This document shows, piece by piece, positions 1-6,947 of a stretch of DNA of 10,252 bases. How positions within the stretch are numbered: position 1 is the stretch's first letter; the number at the start of each line of letters is the position of its first letter. Source of the stretch: an uncultured Oscillospiraceae bacterium (GTDB taxonomy: Bacteria; Bacillota; Clostridia; Oscillospirales; Acutalibacteraceae); NCBI GenBank assembly GCA_905211675.1, contig CAJMBP010000053.1, positions 1-10,252 of the forward strand, given 5' to 3'. A model generated the notes under the pieces. The model had not been told where the DNA came from and did no database searches. It saw nothing but the letters and a program-made list of their open reading frames with translations. The position numbers and the translations under genes were made by a program.

Positions 1-2
1 AT

Positions 3-107
3 AAATTGCTTACAAATTGGCATGAAAAGAATTTAAAAACACCTGAAGAAATTCAAAAATTCATGGCTGATTTTACCGTCGCACATACCGAAATCTACCG
101 AGGCTAA
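3..107 (+). CDS. C-terminal fragment of a DnaD-domain replication protein (partial)
   Basis: An open frame enters from the left edge in frame 3 and stops at TAA 105-107. Its first 19 codons read KLLTNWHEKNLKTPEEIQK, which resembles the conserved end of the DnaD/DnaB_2 domain: a hydrophobic pair, an invariant-looking N-W, then K-T-x-E-E. DnaD proteins act in primosome assembly and replication initiation in Firmicutes and are also common on prophages and plasmids. The last 15 or so codons lie directly antisense to a convincing WhiA reading frame, so they are probably not native DnaD sequence. The natural homology seems to end near position 57-65. It is the only plus-strand coding signal supported in the window. 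Only about 35 residues are visible, so the identification rests on a short motif. Confidence 0.5.
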   Translation, partial: KLLTNWHEKNLKTPEEIQKFMADFTVAHTEIYRG

Positions 108-377
108 AATTTTAAGTCGGTCGGTTTCATCGGTTATTTCGGCGCGGTAGGTAACATTTTTGCTTCCGCCGATTGATATGTGCGCGATAGCACCGTAATT
201 TTTTTCAATTAAATCGCAGTAAAGTTGTGCTACCGAATGATTTTCGCTTTGCATCGATATCTTTTTTGCCGAAAAAGCCCTGCCGAACAGCAACAATCCG
301 TAGGTCAGCGCCTGAGAGCAACATTTTGACACCTTGATCTCGGTAAGCTCGGTTTTAATATCTGAACAAAAAGACAT
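33..377 (-). pseudogene. whiA: Truncated WhiA (N-terminal third only)
   Basis: The 114-residue product begins MSFCSDIKTEL and has the Cys-Cys pair at 19-20 and a TEN-like SEN at 44-46, as in the N-terminal domain of WhiA. WhiA is a DNA-binding protein of about 310 residues, with a LAGLIDADG-like domain and a C-terminal helix-turn-helix; it affects division and chromosome segregation in Firmicutes. Similarity runs to about residue 106 (GKISHE, where WhiA has its I-S-K-E-L stretch), then the frame ends in FLNFFRCF and TAA at 33-35. The second homing-endonuclease-like part, its conserved CC-R-Y-RG-F segment and the whole helix-turn-helix are missing. The ATG at 377 has a good AAGGAT site 8 nt upstream that overlaps the stop region of the preceding gene. 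The gene sits in its usual place after rapZ. The product is unlikely to be functional as WhiA unless the truncation is an assembly artefact. Confidence 0.75.
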
Positions 378-382
378 AATTT

Positions 383-757
383 TTAATCCTTAATTTTTAT
401 ATCTCTGTGAACGCAGTAGGCGTTATAACCCTTTTTCTTAAGTGCTTCGCACAGTGCAACGGCAAAGGTTACCGAACGGTGATGACCTCCCGTGCAGCCG
501 AATGATACCGTCAGCTTATCGACACCGTTTTGCTCTTTAAGCTCTAACGCCGACAAAACAACGGCAGTGATTTTGTCAAAATAACTCCGCGACTGCTCAA
601 AGCTTAAAACATAATCGCGCACAGGCTTGTCCAAACCCGTTTTATTTTTTAATTCTTCTATGTAAAAAGGATTAGGCAGACAGCGCACATCGAAAACAAA
701 GTCCGCACACACATCTGCCCCGTTTTTATATCCAAAAGACCTGCACTCTATTTCCAT
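383..757 (-). CDS. Stand-alone RapZ C-terminal domain protein
   Basis: The 124 residues align with the C-terminal half of RapZ/YvcJ. FGYKNGADVCADFVFDVRCL (8-27) is followed by PNP, TGLD near 40-43, the GCTGGHHRS signature (87-95) and the HRD motif (117-119). In Enterobacteria this domain binds the small RNA GlmZ and targets it to RNase E. In Gram-positive bacteria the full-length protein is an NTP-binding protein of less certain role. Full-length RapZ is about 290 residues, and here the N-terminal P-loop half is entirely absent. Only 6 nt separate the ATG (757) from the murB stop, so no missing half can lie immediately upstream. The GGAAGAG ribosome-binding site lies inside the end of murB, which suggests translational coupling. 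The reading frame is intact and the signature residues are kept, so this looks like a functional single-domain protein rather than a decaying remnant. Confidence 0.85.
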   Translation of the reverse strand: MEIECRSFGYKNGADVCADFVFDVRCLPNPFYIEELKNKTGLDKPVRDYVLSFEQSRSYFDKITAVVLSALELKEQNGVDKLTVSFGCTGGHHRSVTFAVALCEALKKKGYNAYCVHRDIKIKD

Positions 758-763
758 TCCCGA

Positions 764-1669
764 TTATTCTCTTCCTACAAATATAACCTCAGGTTCTAAA
801 TCAATACCGTCGGCCTGCTTTACCGTGTTTTGAATTTTTTTAATAAGCGTAAGCACATCACGGCATGAAGCGCCGCCTGTGTTAATTACAAAGCCGGCAT
901 GCTTTTCGCTGACCTGCGCGCCGCCCACGGACACGCCCTTAAGATTGTTTTTTTCAATAAGAGTGCCCGCAAAATTGCCTGTCGGCCGTTTAAAAGTGCT
1001 GCCCGCGCTCGGATATTCAAGCGGCTGTTTGTCACGGCGGCGGTTTAAAAAATCGTCCATAGCCGCTTTGATATCGGCATAGTTGCCCCGTTTTAATTCA
1101 AACTCAACGCTTGTAATAATTAAATCGGTGCTTTTAAACACGCTTGTTCTGTACCCAAGCTTCATTTGCTCGGCGTTTAAGTTTTTTTTGTTGCCGTCTC
1201 GGTCATACACTTGGGCCGATTTTACCGCTTGCGACATATCGCCGCCGTATGCGCCTGCGTTCATATAAAGCGCGCCGCCTACCGTGCCCGGTATGCCGTA
1301 GGCAAACTCAAGCCCCGAAAGCGAAGCGTCACGCGCCGCAAGGCAGACTTTTTTAAGACTTGCGCCCGCGCCGCAAACAAGTGTGCCGCCCTTTACCTCA
1401 ATGCTGTCGAAGGCGTCAAGGCTAACAACCGCGCCCTCTATACCGCCGTCTGATACCAAAAGATTGGAGCCCCGCCCTAAAATAAAGCAGGGCGTTTCGC
1501 ATTCTTTTGCCGCGTTAAGTACGATTTTAAGCTCTTGTTCACTACCGATACTTATAAACACATCGGCATTTCCGCCTATTTTAAAGGTGGTATGATTGCG
1601 CATGGGTTCATAAGACTTATATTTAATTTTATTTTTTGATAAATCGTCAAGCAATTTATCAAGCTGCAT
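764..1669 (-). CDS. murB: UDP-N-acetylenolpyruvoylglucosamine reductase MurB
   Basis: MurB is the FAD-dependent enzyme that reduces UDP-GlcNAc-enolpyruvate to UDP-MurNAc with NADPH, the second committed step of peptidoglycan precursor synthesis in the cytoplasm. Visible family marks are NHTTFKIGG near the N-terminus, the FAD-binding GRGSNLLVSD (65-74), IPGTVGGALYMNAGAYG (126-142), YRTSVF (173-178), the PSAGSTFKRP segment carrying the catalytic serine (S224), and the C-terminal LEPEV with the catalytic glutamate (E294). The compact form of about 300 residues matches Bacillus-type MurB. The frame extends 4 codons further to a TTG at 1681. The ATG at 1669 is preferred because GGGTGAT, matching the extended 16S complement, lies 3 nt before it, and the TTG would overlap that site. 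It follows the ROK kinase stop after 16 nt and precedes the RapZ-domain gene by 6 nt. Confidence 0.96.
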   Translation of the reverse strand: MQLDKLLDDLSKNKIKYKSYEPMRNHTTFKIGGNADVFISIGSEQELKIVLNAAKECETPCFILGRGSNLLVSDGGIEGAVVSLDAFDSIEVKGGTLVCGAGASLKKVCLAARDASLSGLEFAYGIPGTVGGALYMNAGAYGGDMSQAVKSAQVYDRDGNKKNLNAEQMKLGYRTSVFKSTDLIITSVEFELKRGNYADIKAAMDDFLNRRRDKQPLEYPSAGSTFKRPTGNFAGTLIEKNNLKGVSVGGAQVSEKHAGFVINTGGASCRDVLTLIKKIQNTVKQADGIDLEPEVIFVGRE

Positions 1670-1685
1670 AAAATCACCCAACCGT

Positions 1686-2642
1686 TTATTTATGAAGATT
1701 GCAAAGATACGCCGCGCCTATTATGCCGGCGTCGTTGCCGAGCTCGGCGGTTCTTATAACCGTTTTGATTTTCATATGACGGGCATAATTTTCGCCCTCT
1801 ACATATTCGTTAAGCGGGTCGGTAAGGTATTCGCCCTCTTTTGAAATTCCGCCGCCAATGCATATCATATCGGGTTGGAAGGTATCGAGCACATTGGCAA
1901 TACCCACAGCTACATATTTAATGTATTCGTCAACCACCATACTGCCCACACGGTCGCCGAGTCGCTTTGCTTTAAAAGCCGTAATACCGTTTACATTTTC
2001 GATATTGCCGCCGCAAATTTCCCACATTCTTGTATTGTGATAACGAAGCATTGCCTGCTTGGTCTGTCTGACAAGCGCCGTAGCCGAAGCGTAGGTTTCC
2101 CAGCAGCCGAAACGGCCACAGGTGCAAGGCGGACCGCCCATTTGTATAACGGTATGACCGAGTTCTCCGCCTGCGCCGTTAGAACCCGAATAAATTTTGC
2201 CGTCTATTATTATTCCGCCGCCGACACCCGTGCCGAGTGTAATTGCAACAAAGTTTTTTGTGCCCTTGCCGGCTCCCGCAATATACTCGCCGTATGCCGC
2301 TGCGTTAGCGTCGTTTTCCAAATAAAAATTTTTTCCTGTTTTCTCGTAAAGCATTTGACCCAACGGAACATCGTAAAATTCAAGATTGTTTGAAAAAGGT
2401 ACGCTGTTTGTGCTGTGGTCTATAGAGCCGGGGCAACCCACACCGTAGCCGTCGATATCGTCGGGGGTAAGACCCGCGTTTTGTATTGCTTCAAATGTAA
2501 CAGCCGCCATATCGTCAACAATCTGCTCGGCCGGCCGCGGAAGATTAGTTTTTCGTTTGGCGGTTGCAACTATTCTGTAATGCTCGTCAACAACACCCGC
2601 CACTATGTTTGTACCGCCTAAATCTATACCCAATTTATACAT
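1686..2642 (-). CDS. glcK: ROK-family glucokinase
   Basis: The 318-residue product is a ROK sugar kinase that probably phosphorylates glucose to glucose 6-phosphate in the cytoplasm. The phosphate-binding loop DLGGTN is at residues 7-12. LENDANAAAYGE carries the catalytic aspartate D111. LGTGVGGGIIIDGKIY (136-151) is the second ATP motif. The structural zinc site is present as H163 and C173, C175, C180 in a C-x-C-G-x-x-G-C-W-E pattern. This form of the ROK signature is typical of Gram-positive glucokinases, although other hexoses or N-acetylated sugars cannot be excluded from sequence alone. The ATG at 2642 has an AGGAAAG site about 7 nt upstream. It lies 43 nt after hprK with no obvious terminator between them, so the two are probably co-transcribed. 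Its position next to hprK links glucose phosphorylation with carbon-catabolite signalling. Confidence 0.92.
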   Translation of the reverse strand: MYKLGIDLGGTNIVAGVVDEHYRIVATAKRKTNLPRPAEQIVDDMAAVTFEAIQNAGLTPDDIDGYGVGCPGSIDHSTNSVPFSNNLEFYDVPLGQMLYEKTGKNFYLENDANAAAYGEYIAGAGKGTKNFVAITLGTGVGGGIIIDGKIYSGSNGAGGELGHTVIQMGGPPCTCGRFGCWETYASATALVRQTKQAMLRYHNTRMWEICGGNIENVNGITAFKAKRLGDRVGSMVVDEYIKYVAVGIANVLDTFQPDMICIGGGISKEGEYLTDPLNEYVEGENYARHMKIKTVIRTAELGNDAGIIGAAYLCNLHK

Positions 2643-2685
2643 AAAATCACTTTCCTATCTTTAAATACTTATTATTTTTTTAATG

Positions 2686-3648
2686 CTAAAACGGTTTTAC
2701 CTTTACTTCTTCGGGCTTTTTGAAGTCATCGTTCATACCAAGTTTACTGAGCAGATCTTCCGCCGCGTTATAACCAAGCTTTTTCTGACGGCTGTTCATA
2801 GCCGCAACCTCGATTATTACGGCCAAATTTCTGCCCGGCTTTACGGGTATTGTGAGCGACGGAATATCAAGCCCCAATATATCGGTGGTTTGGTTTTCAA
2901 GCCCCATGCGGTCGTAGGTTTTGTTTACATCCCATGGTTCCATATTGATAACAAGGTCAATCTTCTCGGTTAGTTTTACCGCGCCCACACCGAAAATACG
3001 GCTTGCGTTAATAATTCCTATGCCGCGAAGCTCGATAAAATGACGGATATTGTCGGGCGCCGTGCCCACAAGCGATTTGTTTGACACACGGCGAATTTCA
3101 ACAGCGTCGTCGGCGATAAGTCGGTGACCGCGTTTTACAAGCTCGATAGCCGTTTCGCTTTTACCTACGCCGCTCTCGCCGAGAAGCAGTATGCCCTCGC
3201 CGTAAACCTCTACCAAAACGCCGTGGCGTGTAATTCTGGGGGCTAAATGCAGATTTAAAAACGCAATCAAAGCCGCTTCAAAATCGGAGGTCGATTCTTT
3301 TGTGACAAGCAACGGCACGCCGTGAAGCTCTGCCATTTCTTTATAGACGCCGTCTTCAACCAAATTTCGGGCTATTATAACCGCAACGGGCTTTTTTTCA
3401 AAAAGCTCGCCTACTCGCTGATGCAGCTTTTCATCGGTGAAATGGCGTAAAAAGCCTATCTCGCTCATTCCGAGTATCTGTATTCTTTTTGGGTCAAAAT
3501 ACTCGTAATAGCCCGCAAGCTGTAAACCCGGTCGGTTAATCTCGGCAGAAGAAACCTTTATGTCATTCGGGTCTTGCGGCATATTAAGAATTTGTAAAGA
3601 AAACTCTTTTATTATTCGTGACAGCTCGATAGCAAAGTCGGTTTTCAT
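2686..3648 (-). CDS. hprK: HPr kinase/phosphorylase
   Basis: HprK phosphorylates and dephosphorylates Ser46 of the phosphocarrier HPr (and Crh), setting CcpA-dependent catabolite repression in Firmicutes. At 320 residues it is full length. The N-terminal DRTGG-like domain (about 1-130) is followed by the kinase domain: RHGVLVEVYG with the conserved histidine (H142), the Walker A loop GESGVGKS (157-164), the catalytic aspartates in IADDAVE (D180, D181), and the family signature ELRGIGIIN (206-214). The ATG at 3648 has a GGGAG ribosome-binding site 7 nt upstream. It is the first gene after a clear promoter at 3680-3708, so it heads the hprK / ROK kinase / murB / rapZ-domain / whiA cluster. In many Firmicutes hprK is instead followed by lgt; that gene is not here. 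Confidence 0.97.
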   Translation of the reverse strand: MKTDFAIELSRIIKEFSLQILNMPQDPNDIKVSSAEINRPGLQLAGYYEYFDPKRIQILGMSEIGFLRHFTDEKLHQRVGELFEKKPVAVIIARNLVEDGVYKEMAELHGVPLLVTKESTSDFEAALIAFLNLHLAPRITRHGVLVEVYGEGILLLGESGVGKSETAIELVKRGHRLIADDAVEIRRVSNKSLVGTAPDNIRHFIELRGIGIINASRIFGVGAVKLTEKIDLVINMEPWDVNKTYDRMGLENQTTDILGLDIPSLTIPVKPGRNLAVIIEVAAMNSRQKKLGYNAAEDLLSKLGMNDDFKKPEEVKVKPF

Positions 3649-3679
3649 AATTACACTCCCATTTTTTTACTGTGTGTTT

Positions 3680-3708
3680 ATTATATCATAAGTTAAAATA
3701 TTTTTAAA
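3680..3708 (-). promoter_or_regulatory. Sigma-A promoter with extended -10, upstream of hprK
   Basis: Read on the minus strand, the -10 box TATAAT occupies 3685-3680 and is preceded by TGA, giving an extended -10 element (TGnTATAAT). A weaker -35 box TTTAAA sits at 3708-3703 with a 17-nt spacer. The ATG of hprK is about 30 nt downstream. The match to consensus is perfect at the -10 and 4 of 6 at the -35. Confidence 0.75.
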
Positions 3709-3726
3709 CATATTTTTACTCTTTTT

Positions 3727-3769
3727 GGTCAAAAAATAAATACCGGATTAAAATTAACCTTCAATCCGG
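3727..3769 (-). terminator. Rho-independent terminator after the yitT-family gene
   Basis: On the minus strand, CCGGATT (3769-3763) pairs with AATCCGG (3749-3743) across a 13-nt AT-rich loop. An imperfect T-rich run (TATTTATTTTTT) follows down to about 3727. The hairpin starts 11 nt after the stop codon of the YitT-family gene and lies upstream of the hprK promoter, so it separates the two transcription units. Confidence 0.75.
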
Positions 3770-3780
3770 CATTTGCGATT

Positions 3781-4656
3781 TTATTTATCATTGTTAAGCG
3801 AATAAACATCCGCCACTTCGGTTATTGTTATGTACGCGTCGGGGTCTATTTTGTGAACAATATCCTTCATTGCGGCAACCTGAAAGCGATTGACAATAAA
3901 ATATATCATTGCTTTGTCTTTGTTGGAATAACCGCCCTTTGCGTCAAGCTTTGTTATGCCGCTTTCAAAATGATATGACAGCGCGTCGCATATTTCGGTG
4001 GGATGTTCGGTGATTATAACGGCAGATTTTGCTCTGTCAAAGCCTTCGACAATAAAGTCTATGGTTTTAAGCGCCGCAAAATATGTCACTATGGAATAAA
4101 GCGGCAAAATCCAACTGCTCAGGCACAAACCGCAAATTATGTAAAGCAGCATATTGTAAATCATCACAAATGTTCCTACGCTTATTCCGAGCCGCTTTGC
4201 AAATATTACCGCCATAACCTCTATGCCGTCCATTGCACCGCCGTAACGAATAGCCAAGCCGCTGCCCACGCCCGAAATTATACCGCCGAACAGCGCGCAC
4301 AGCAATAAATCCTGCTCGGCTATAGGCGACGCCACGCTTACATCAACGGGCAAAACATCGTTTATAAGCCACGCGGCAACCGAATATATGATAACGGTAT
4401 ATATAGCGTAGGCGGTAAACACCGCGCCCTGTCTTTTGGCGCCGTAAATAAAAAGCGGAATATTAAGCACCACCAAAAACACGGACAGCGACATCCATTC
4501 GGGCGTTAGCTGTGAAAGCAGTATTGATGTGCCCGAAATACCGCTGTCGTACAAATTAACGGGCGAAATAAAAAGCGTTACTCCTACGGCGTTTATAACA
4601 CCCGCTGCCGTCAGCATTAAAATGTTTTTTAATTTTAGTTCTTTAAAAAAATTCAT
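3781..4656 (-). CDS. YitT family membrane protein with C-terminal DUF2179 domain
   Basis: This 291-residue integral membrane protein has the YitT layout. About six hydrophobic segments (roughly residues 10-30, 55-72, 76-98, 116-135, 161-179 and 182-197) are followed by a soluble cytoplasmic DUF2179 domain (about 210-285). Family marks include NLYDSGISGTSILLSQL after the first segment, GSGLAIRYGGAMDGIEVMAV between segments 4 and 5, and the DUF2179 stretch ITKLDAKGGYSNKDKAMIYF with its G-G-Y-S-x-K pattern. The biochemical role of the family is not established; transport or a membrane-bound ligand sensor are both guesses. The ATG at 4656 has an AAAGGGA site about 7 nt upstream. The gene has its own promoter (4690-4718) and terminator (3727-3769), so it is monocistronic and unrelated in expression to its neighbours. 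Confidence 0.93.
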   Translation of the reverse strand: MNFFKELKLKNILMLTAAGVINAVGVTLFISPVNLYDSGISGTSILLSQLTPEWMSLSVFLVVLNIPLFIYGAKRQGAVFTAYAIYTVIIYSVAAWLINDVLPVDVSVASPIAEQDLLLCALFGGIISGVGSGLAIRYGGAMDGIEVMAVIFAKRLGISVGTFVMIYNMLLYIICGLCLSSWILPLYSIVTYFAALKTIDFIVEGFDRAKSAVIITEHPTEICDALSYHFESGITKLDAKGGYSNKDKAMIYFIVNRFQVAAMKDIVHKIDPDAYITITEVADVYSLNNDK

Positions 4657-4689
4657 TGTGTTTTCCCTTTTAAATTTACTTTTATATTT

Positions 4690-4718
4690 ATTATATCATG
4701 CTACTATTTATATTTCAA
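4690..4718 (-). promoter_or_regulatory. Consensus sigma-A promoter of the yitT-family gene
   Basis: On the minus strand the -35 box TTGAAA is at 4718-4713, the spacer is exactly 17 nt, and the -10 box TATAAT is at 4695-4690. TGA immediately upstream of the -10 makes it an extended -10 promoter. The ATG at 4656 is about 34 nt downstream. This is the best promoter in the window. Confidence 0.85.
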
Positions 4719-4748
4719 ATGCACAGGTTCAATTACAGTGTAATTAAC

Positions 4749-4790
4749 AAAAAACCGACGCACCGCTAAAAAACTGTACGTCGGTTTTTT
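4749..4790 (-). terminator. Strong terminator of the BMC operon, probably bidirectional
   Basis: The inverted repeat CCGACG (4755-4760) / CGTCGG (4779-4784) is flanked by AAAAAA (4749-4754) and TTTTTT (4785-4790). On the minus strand the stem therefore ends in a T-run; the same layout works on the plus strand. The loop is 18 nt and may add two further pairs after one mismatch. It begins 15 nt after the pduL stop and marks the end of the microcompartment transcript. Confidence 0.88.
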
Positions 4791-4799
4791 ATATAATCT

Positions 4800-5456
4800 T
4801 TATCTTTTAACAATTTTAACCTTGGCGCCGTTGCCTATGCCCGCGGCGTTGGCGTCGTCGGTGTCAATGTGCATTTCAAGGCGGAAGTCCTTGTGAACGC
4901 GAATTTGCACATCATAAAATTTTGTGCGGCGCTCACCGCCTGCCTCGACATCCACATAGTCGCCGTCTTTAAGACCGAACTTTGCGCCGTCTTCAACACT
5001 CATATGTATGTGGCGGTTGGCTATTATGCAACCCTCTTTAAGTGTTACAACGCCCTTTGGACCTATTATTGTTATGGGTGCCGAGCCGGCAATGTCACCC
5101 GATTCTCTCACGGGAGGTTTTACTTTAAGCGTAAAGGAGTCGGTGCGTGAAATTTCTACCTGCGAAGCCCTGCGCACGGGGCCTAAAACTCTGACATTTT
5201 CGATAGGGCGCAAGGAAGGACCCACTATTGTAAGTGTTTCTTTACAGGCAAACTGTCCCGGTTGTGACAAATCTTTTAAAGGCGTCAACTCATAGCCTTT
5301 TCCGAAAAGTGTTTCAACATCGGCGGCTGTCAGGTGTATATGACGGTTTGAAACGCCCACGGGAACGGTTCCGTCGTCTGCGGTGTTTTTTACACCGCCC
5401 ATTTCTGCCATAACTCTGCCGACAATTTCGGCAACCAAATTACTGTCGTAAGCCAA
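4800..5456 (-). CDS. pduL: PduL-type phosphate acyltransferase (phosphotransacylase)
   Basis: PduL transfers the acyl group from propionyl- or acetyl-CoA to phosphate, recycling CoA inside the microcompartment and giving an acyl phosphate for ATP synthesis. The 218-residue protein carries both metal-binding barrels. SNRHIHL (36-42) and ANRHIHM (146-152) provide the histidines of the zinc sites, and LEMHIDTDDANAAG (193-206) holds the conserved E-M-H-x-D segment. The N-terminal helix DSNLVAEIVGRVMAEMG (4-20), set off by a Gly/Asp-rich linker, has the amphipathic look of an encapsulation peptide, which marks it as a lumen enzyme. The start is an unusual TTG at 5456: GAGG lies 8 nt upstream, and the first in-frame ATG (residue 16) would remove the helix. 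It is the last gene of the operon, 22 nt after the aldehyde dehydrogenase and just before the terminator. Confidence 0.96.
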   Translation of the reverse strand: MAYDSNLVAEIVGRVMAEMGGVKNTADDGTVPVGVSNRHIHLTAADVETLFGKGYELTPLKDLSQPGQFACKETLTIVGPSLRPIENVRVLGPVRRASQVEISRTDSFTLKVKPPVRESGDIAGSAPITIIGPKGVVTLKEGCIIANRHIHMSVEDGAKFGLKDGDYVDVEAGGERRTKFYDVQIRVHKDFRLEMHIDTDDANAAGIGNGAKVKIVKR

Positions 5457-5478
5457 TTTTATGACCTCTTTCGTTATA

Positions 5479-6924
5479 TTAAATTATACGGAAATTTTCT
5501 GCCATAACGCAACGGCGCTGACGGGTATAGCTGCGCGCCGATGTAATGCCCTCGCCTGTGGGGCCCGCAATGGTAAAGGTTGTGTGACCCTCGCCCCCAA
5601 AGCCGATGCCGGCGTAAGACGGAGCATTTTTAACAAATATTGTGGTTTCAACCTCGCGTGCAAAGCGTGAAAGGTTGTCAACATTTTTAGAGTGCATATG
5701 TGCTGTGTGACGGTTTCCGTGTTCGGCTTTAACCGCCAAATCAATAGCCTCGTCAATATTGTCAACGCGAACTATCGGAAGTATCGGCATCATAAGCTCC
5801 TGCTGAACAAACGGGTGATTAAAGTCGGTTTCGCATATAATGCAACGAATGTCGTCGCTTACATTTACGCCGATTTTAGCAAGTATAACCCTTGCGTCGC
5901 GGCCAACGCACTCGCGGTTTACAATTTTGCGGACATTGCCCTTTTTATCGGTTTTTTCAACAAGGACTATCTCGGCAAGGCGGTTTGCCTGTGCCGAATC
6001 AATCATATAAGCGCCGTTTTTAAGCATTACCGAAATAAGCTCGTCGGCAATATTTCTGAAAGCAAATACCTCTTTTTCGGCAATGCAGGGAAGGTTGTTG
6101 TCGAAGGTGCAACCATCAATTATATCCTTACCTGCTTTTTGAATATCTGCGGTATCGTCAACTATAACGGGCGGGTTGCCGGCTCCTGCACCGATTGCCT
6201 TTTTGCCCGAAGAAAGAACAGCCTTTACAACGCCCGGTCCGCCTGTGCAAACAAGTAGTCTTATAAGCGGATGCGACTGCATAACTGCTGCCGATTCAAG
6301 CGTCGGCTTTTTCATAGAGCAAACCAAAATTTCGGGGCCGCCCGCCGCCTTGCTTGCACGGTTTACAAGGTCAACAGCATAGTTTGAGGTTGCAATAGCA
6401 TTAGGGTGCGGATTAAACACAACCGCATTACCTGCGGCAAGCATACCCATACTGTTGCAGATTACCGTTTCGCTCGGGTTGGTGCTTGGAGTGATAGCGC
6501 CGACTACGCCGAACGGTGCCATTTCTACAAGGGTCAAACCGTTATCGCCCGTTTTTGCCGCCGAAACTATATCCTCGGTGCCGGGGGTTTTGTCGGCAAC
6601 AAGAATATGCTTTGCGGTTTTGTGCTCTACGCGGCCCATACCCGTTTCTTTAACGCCTATTTCAGCCATTATTGAAGCCTCGGCACGGGTGAGGCGGCGT
6701 ATTTCGGTTATAATTTTTTCACGCTGTTCAACCGACATTGCTCTAATGATTTTATAAGAGCGTTGAGCCTGCTCGATGGCGTCGTTCATATCGTCAAATA
6801 TGCCTGTGAATTTTCTGCCCGAATACTGCGTGCTGTCAAATCCGACAGACGGATTTGCATACAGCTTATTCAGCGTTTGGCTTACCACCTCGCGTATCTC
6901 GGCTTCGGTAAGATTTTGTGCCAT
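5479..6924 (-). CDS. pduP: CoA-acylating aldehyde dehydrogenase (PduP/EutE family)
   Basis: This enzyme oxidises acetaldehyde or propionaldehyde with NAD+ and CoA to the acyl-CoA inside the shell, which shields the cell from the toxic aldehyde. The 481-residue product has the nucleotide-binding AIGAGAGNPPVIVD (about 244-257) and the catalytic cysteine C280 in NNLPCIAEKEVFAF, both characteristic of BMC aldehyde dehydrogenases. Its first 20 or so residues, LTEAEIREVVSQTLNKLY plus a short linker, form an amphipathic helix of the encapsulation-peptide type. The frame opens three codons earlier at a GTG (6933), but that codon overlaps the GAGGAG ribosome-binding site at 6938-6933; the ATG at 6924 is 8 nt from it and is chosen. 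Sequence alone does not separate PduP from EutE. It follows the DeoR regulator by 23 nt and feeds PduL directly downstream. Confidence 0.95.
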   Translation of the reverse strand: MAQNLTEAEIREVVSQTLNKLYANPSVGFDSTQYSGRKFTGIFDDMNDAIEQAQRSYKIIRAMSVEQREKIITEIRRLTRAEASIMAEIGVKETGMGRVEHKTAKHILVADKTPGTEDIVSAAKTGDNGLTLVEMAPFGVVGAITPSTNPSETVICNSMGMLAAGNAVVFNPHPNAIATSNYAVDLVNRASKAAGGPEILVCSMKKPTLESAAVMQSHPLIRLLVCTGGPGVVKAVLSSGKKAIGAGAGNPPVIVDDTADIQKAGKDIIDGCTFDNNLPCIAEKEVFAFRNIADELISVMLKNGAYMIDSAQANRLAEIVLVEKTDKKGNVRKIVNRECVGRDARVILAKIGVNVSDDIRCIICETDFNHPFVQQELMMPILPIVRVDNIDEAIDLAVKAEHGNRHTAHMHSKNVDNLSRFAREVETTIFVKNAPSYAGIGFGGEGHTTFTIAGPTGEGITSARSYTRQRRCVMAENFRII

Positions 6925-6947
6925 ATATATCACTCCTCGAGAAATTT

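Noticed and set aside
1875..2393. Plus-strand open frame of 172 codons opposite the ROK kinase
   Set aside because: It is antisense to the conserved zinc and ATP motifs of the kinase and shows no domain of its own.
4657..4799. Riboswitch (for example cobalamin) in the intergenic regions near the BMC operon
   Set aside because: The spacer is only about 140 nt and is fully explained by a promoter and a terminator; no B12-box-like or other conserved aptamer sequence was seen here or in the other spacers.
5692..6258. Plus-strand open frame of 188 codons opposite the aldehyde dehydrogenase
   Set aside because: It is fully antisense to the catalytic region of pduP, with no ribosome-binding site, promoter or family resemblance.
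6925..6933. GTG start for the aldehyde dehydrogenase three codons upstream
   Set aside because: The GTG overlaps the GAGGAG ribosome-binding site that serves the ATG at 6924.
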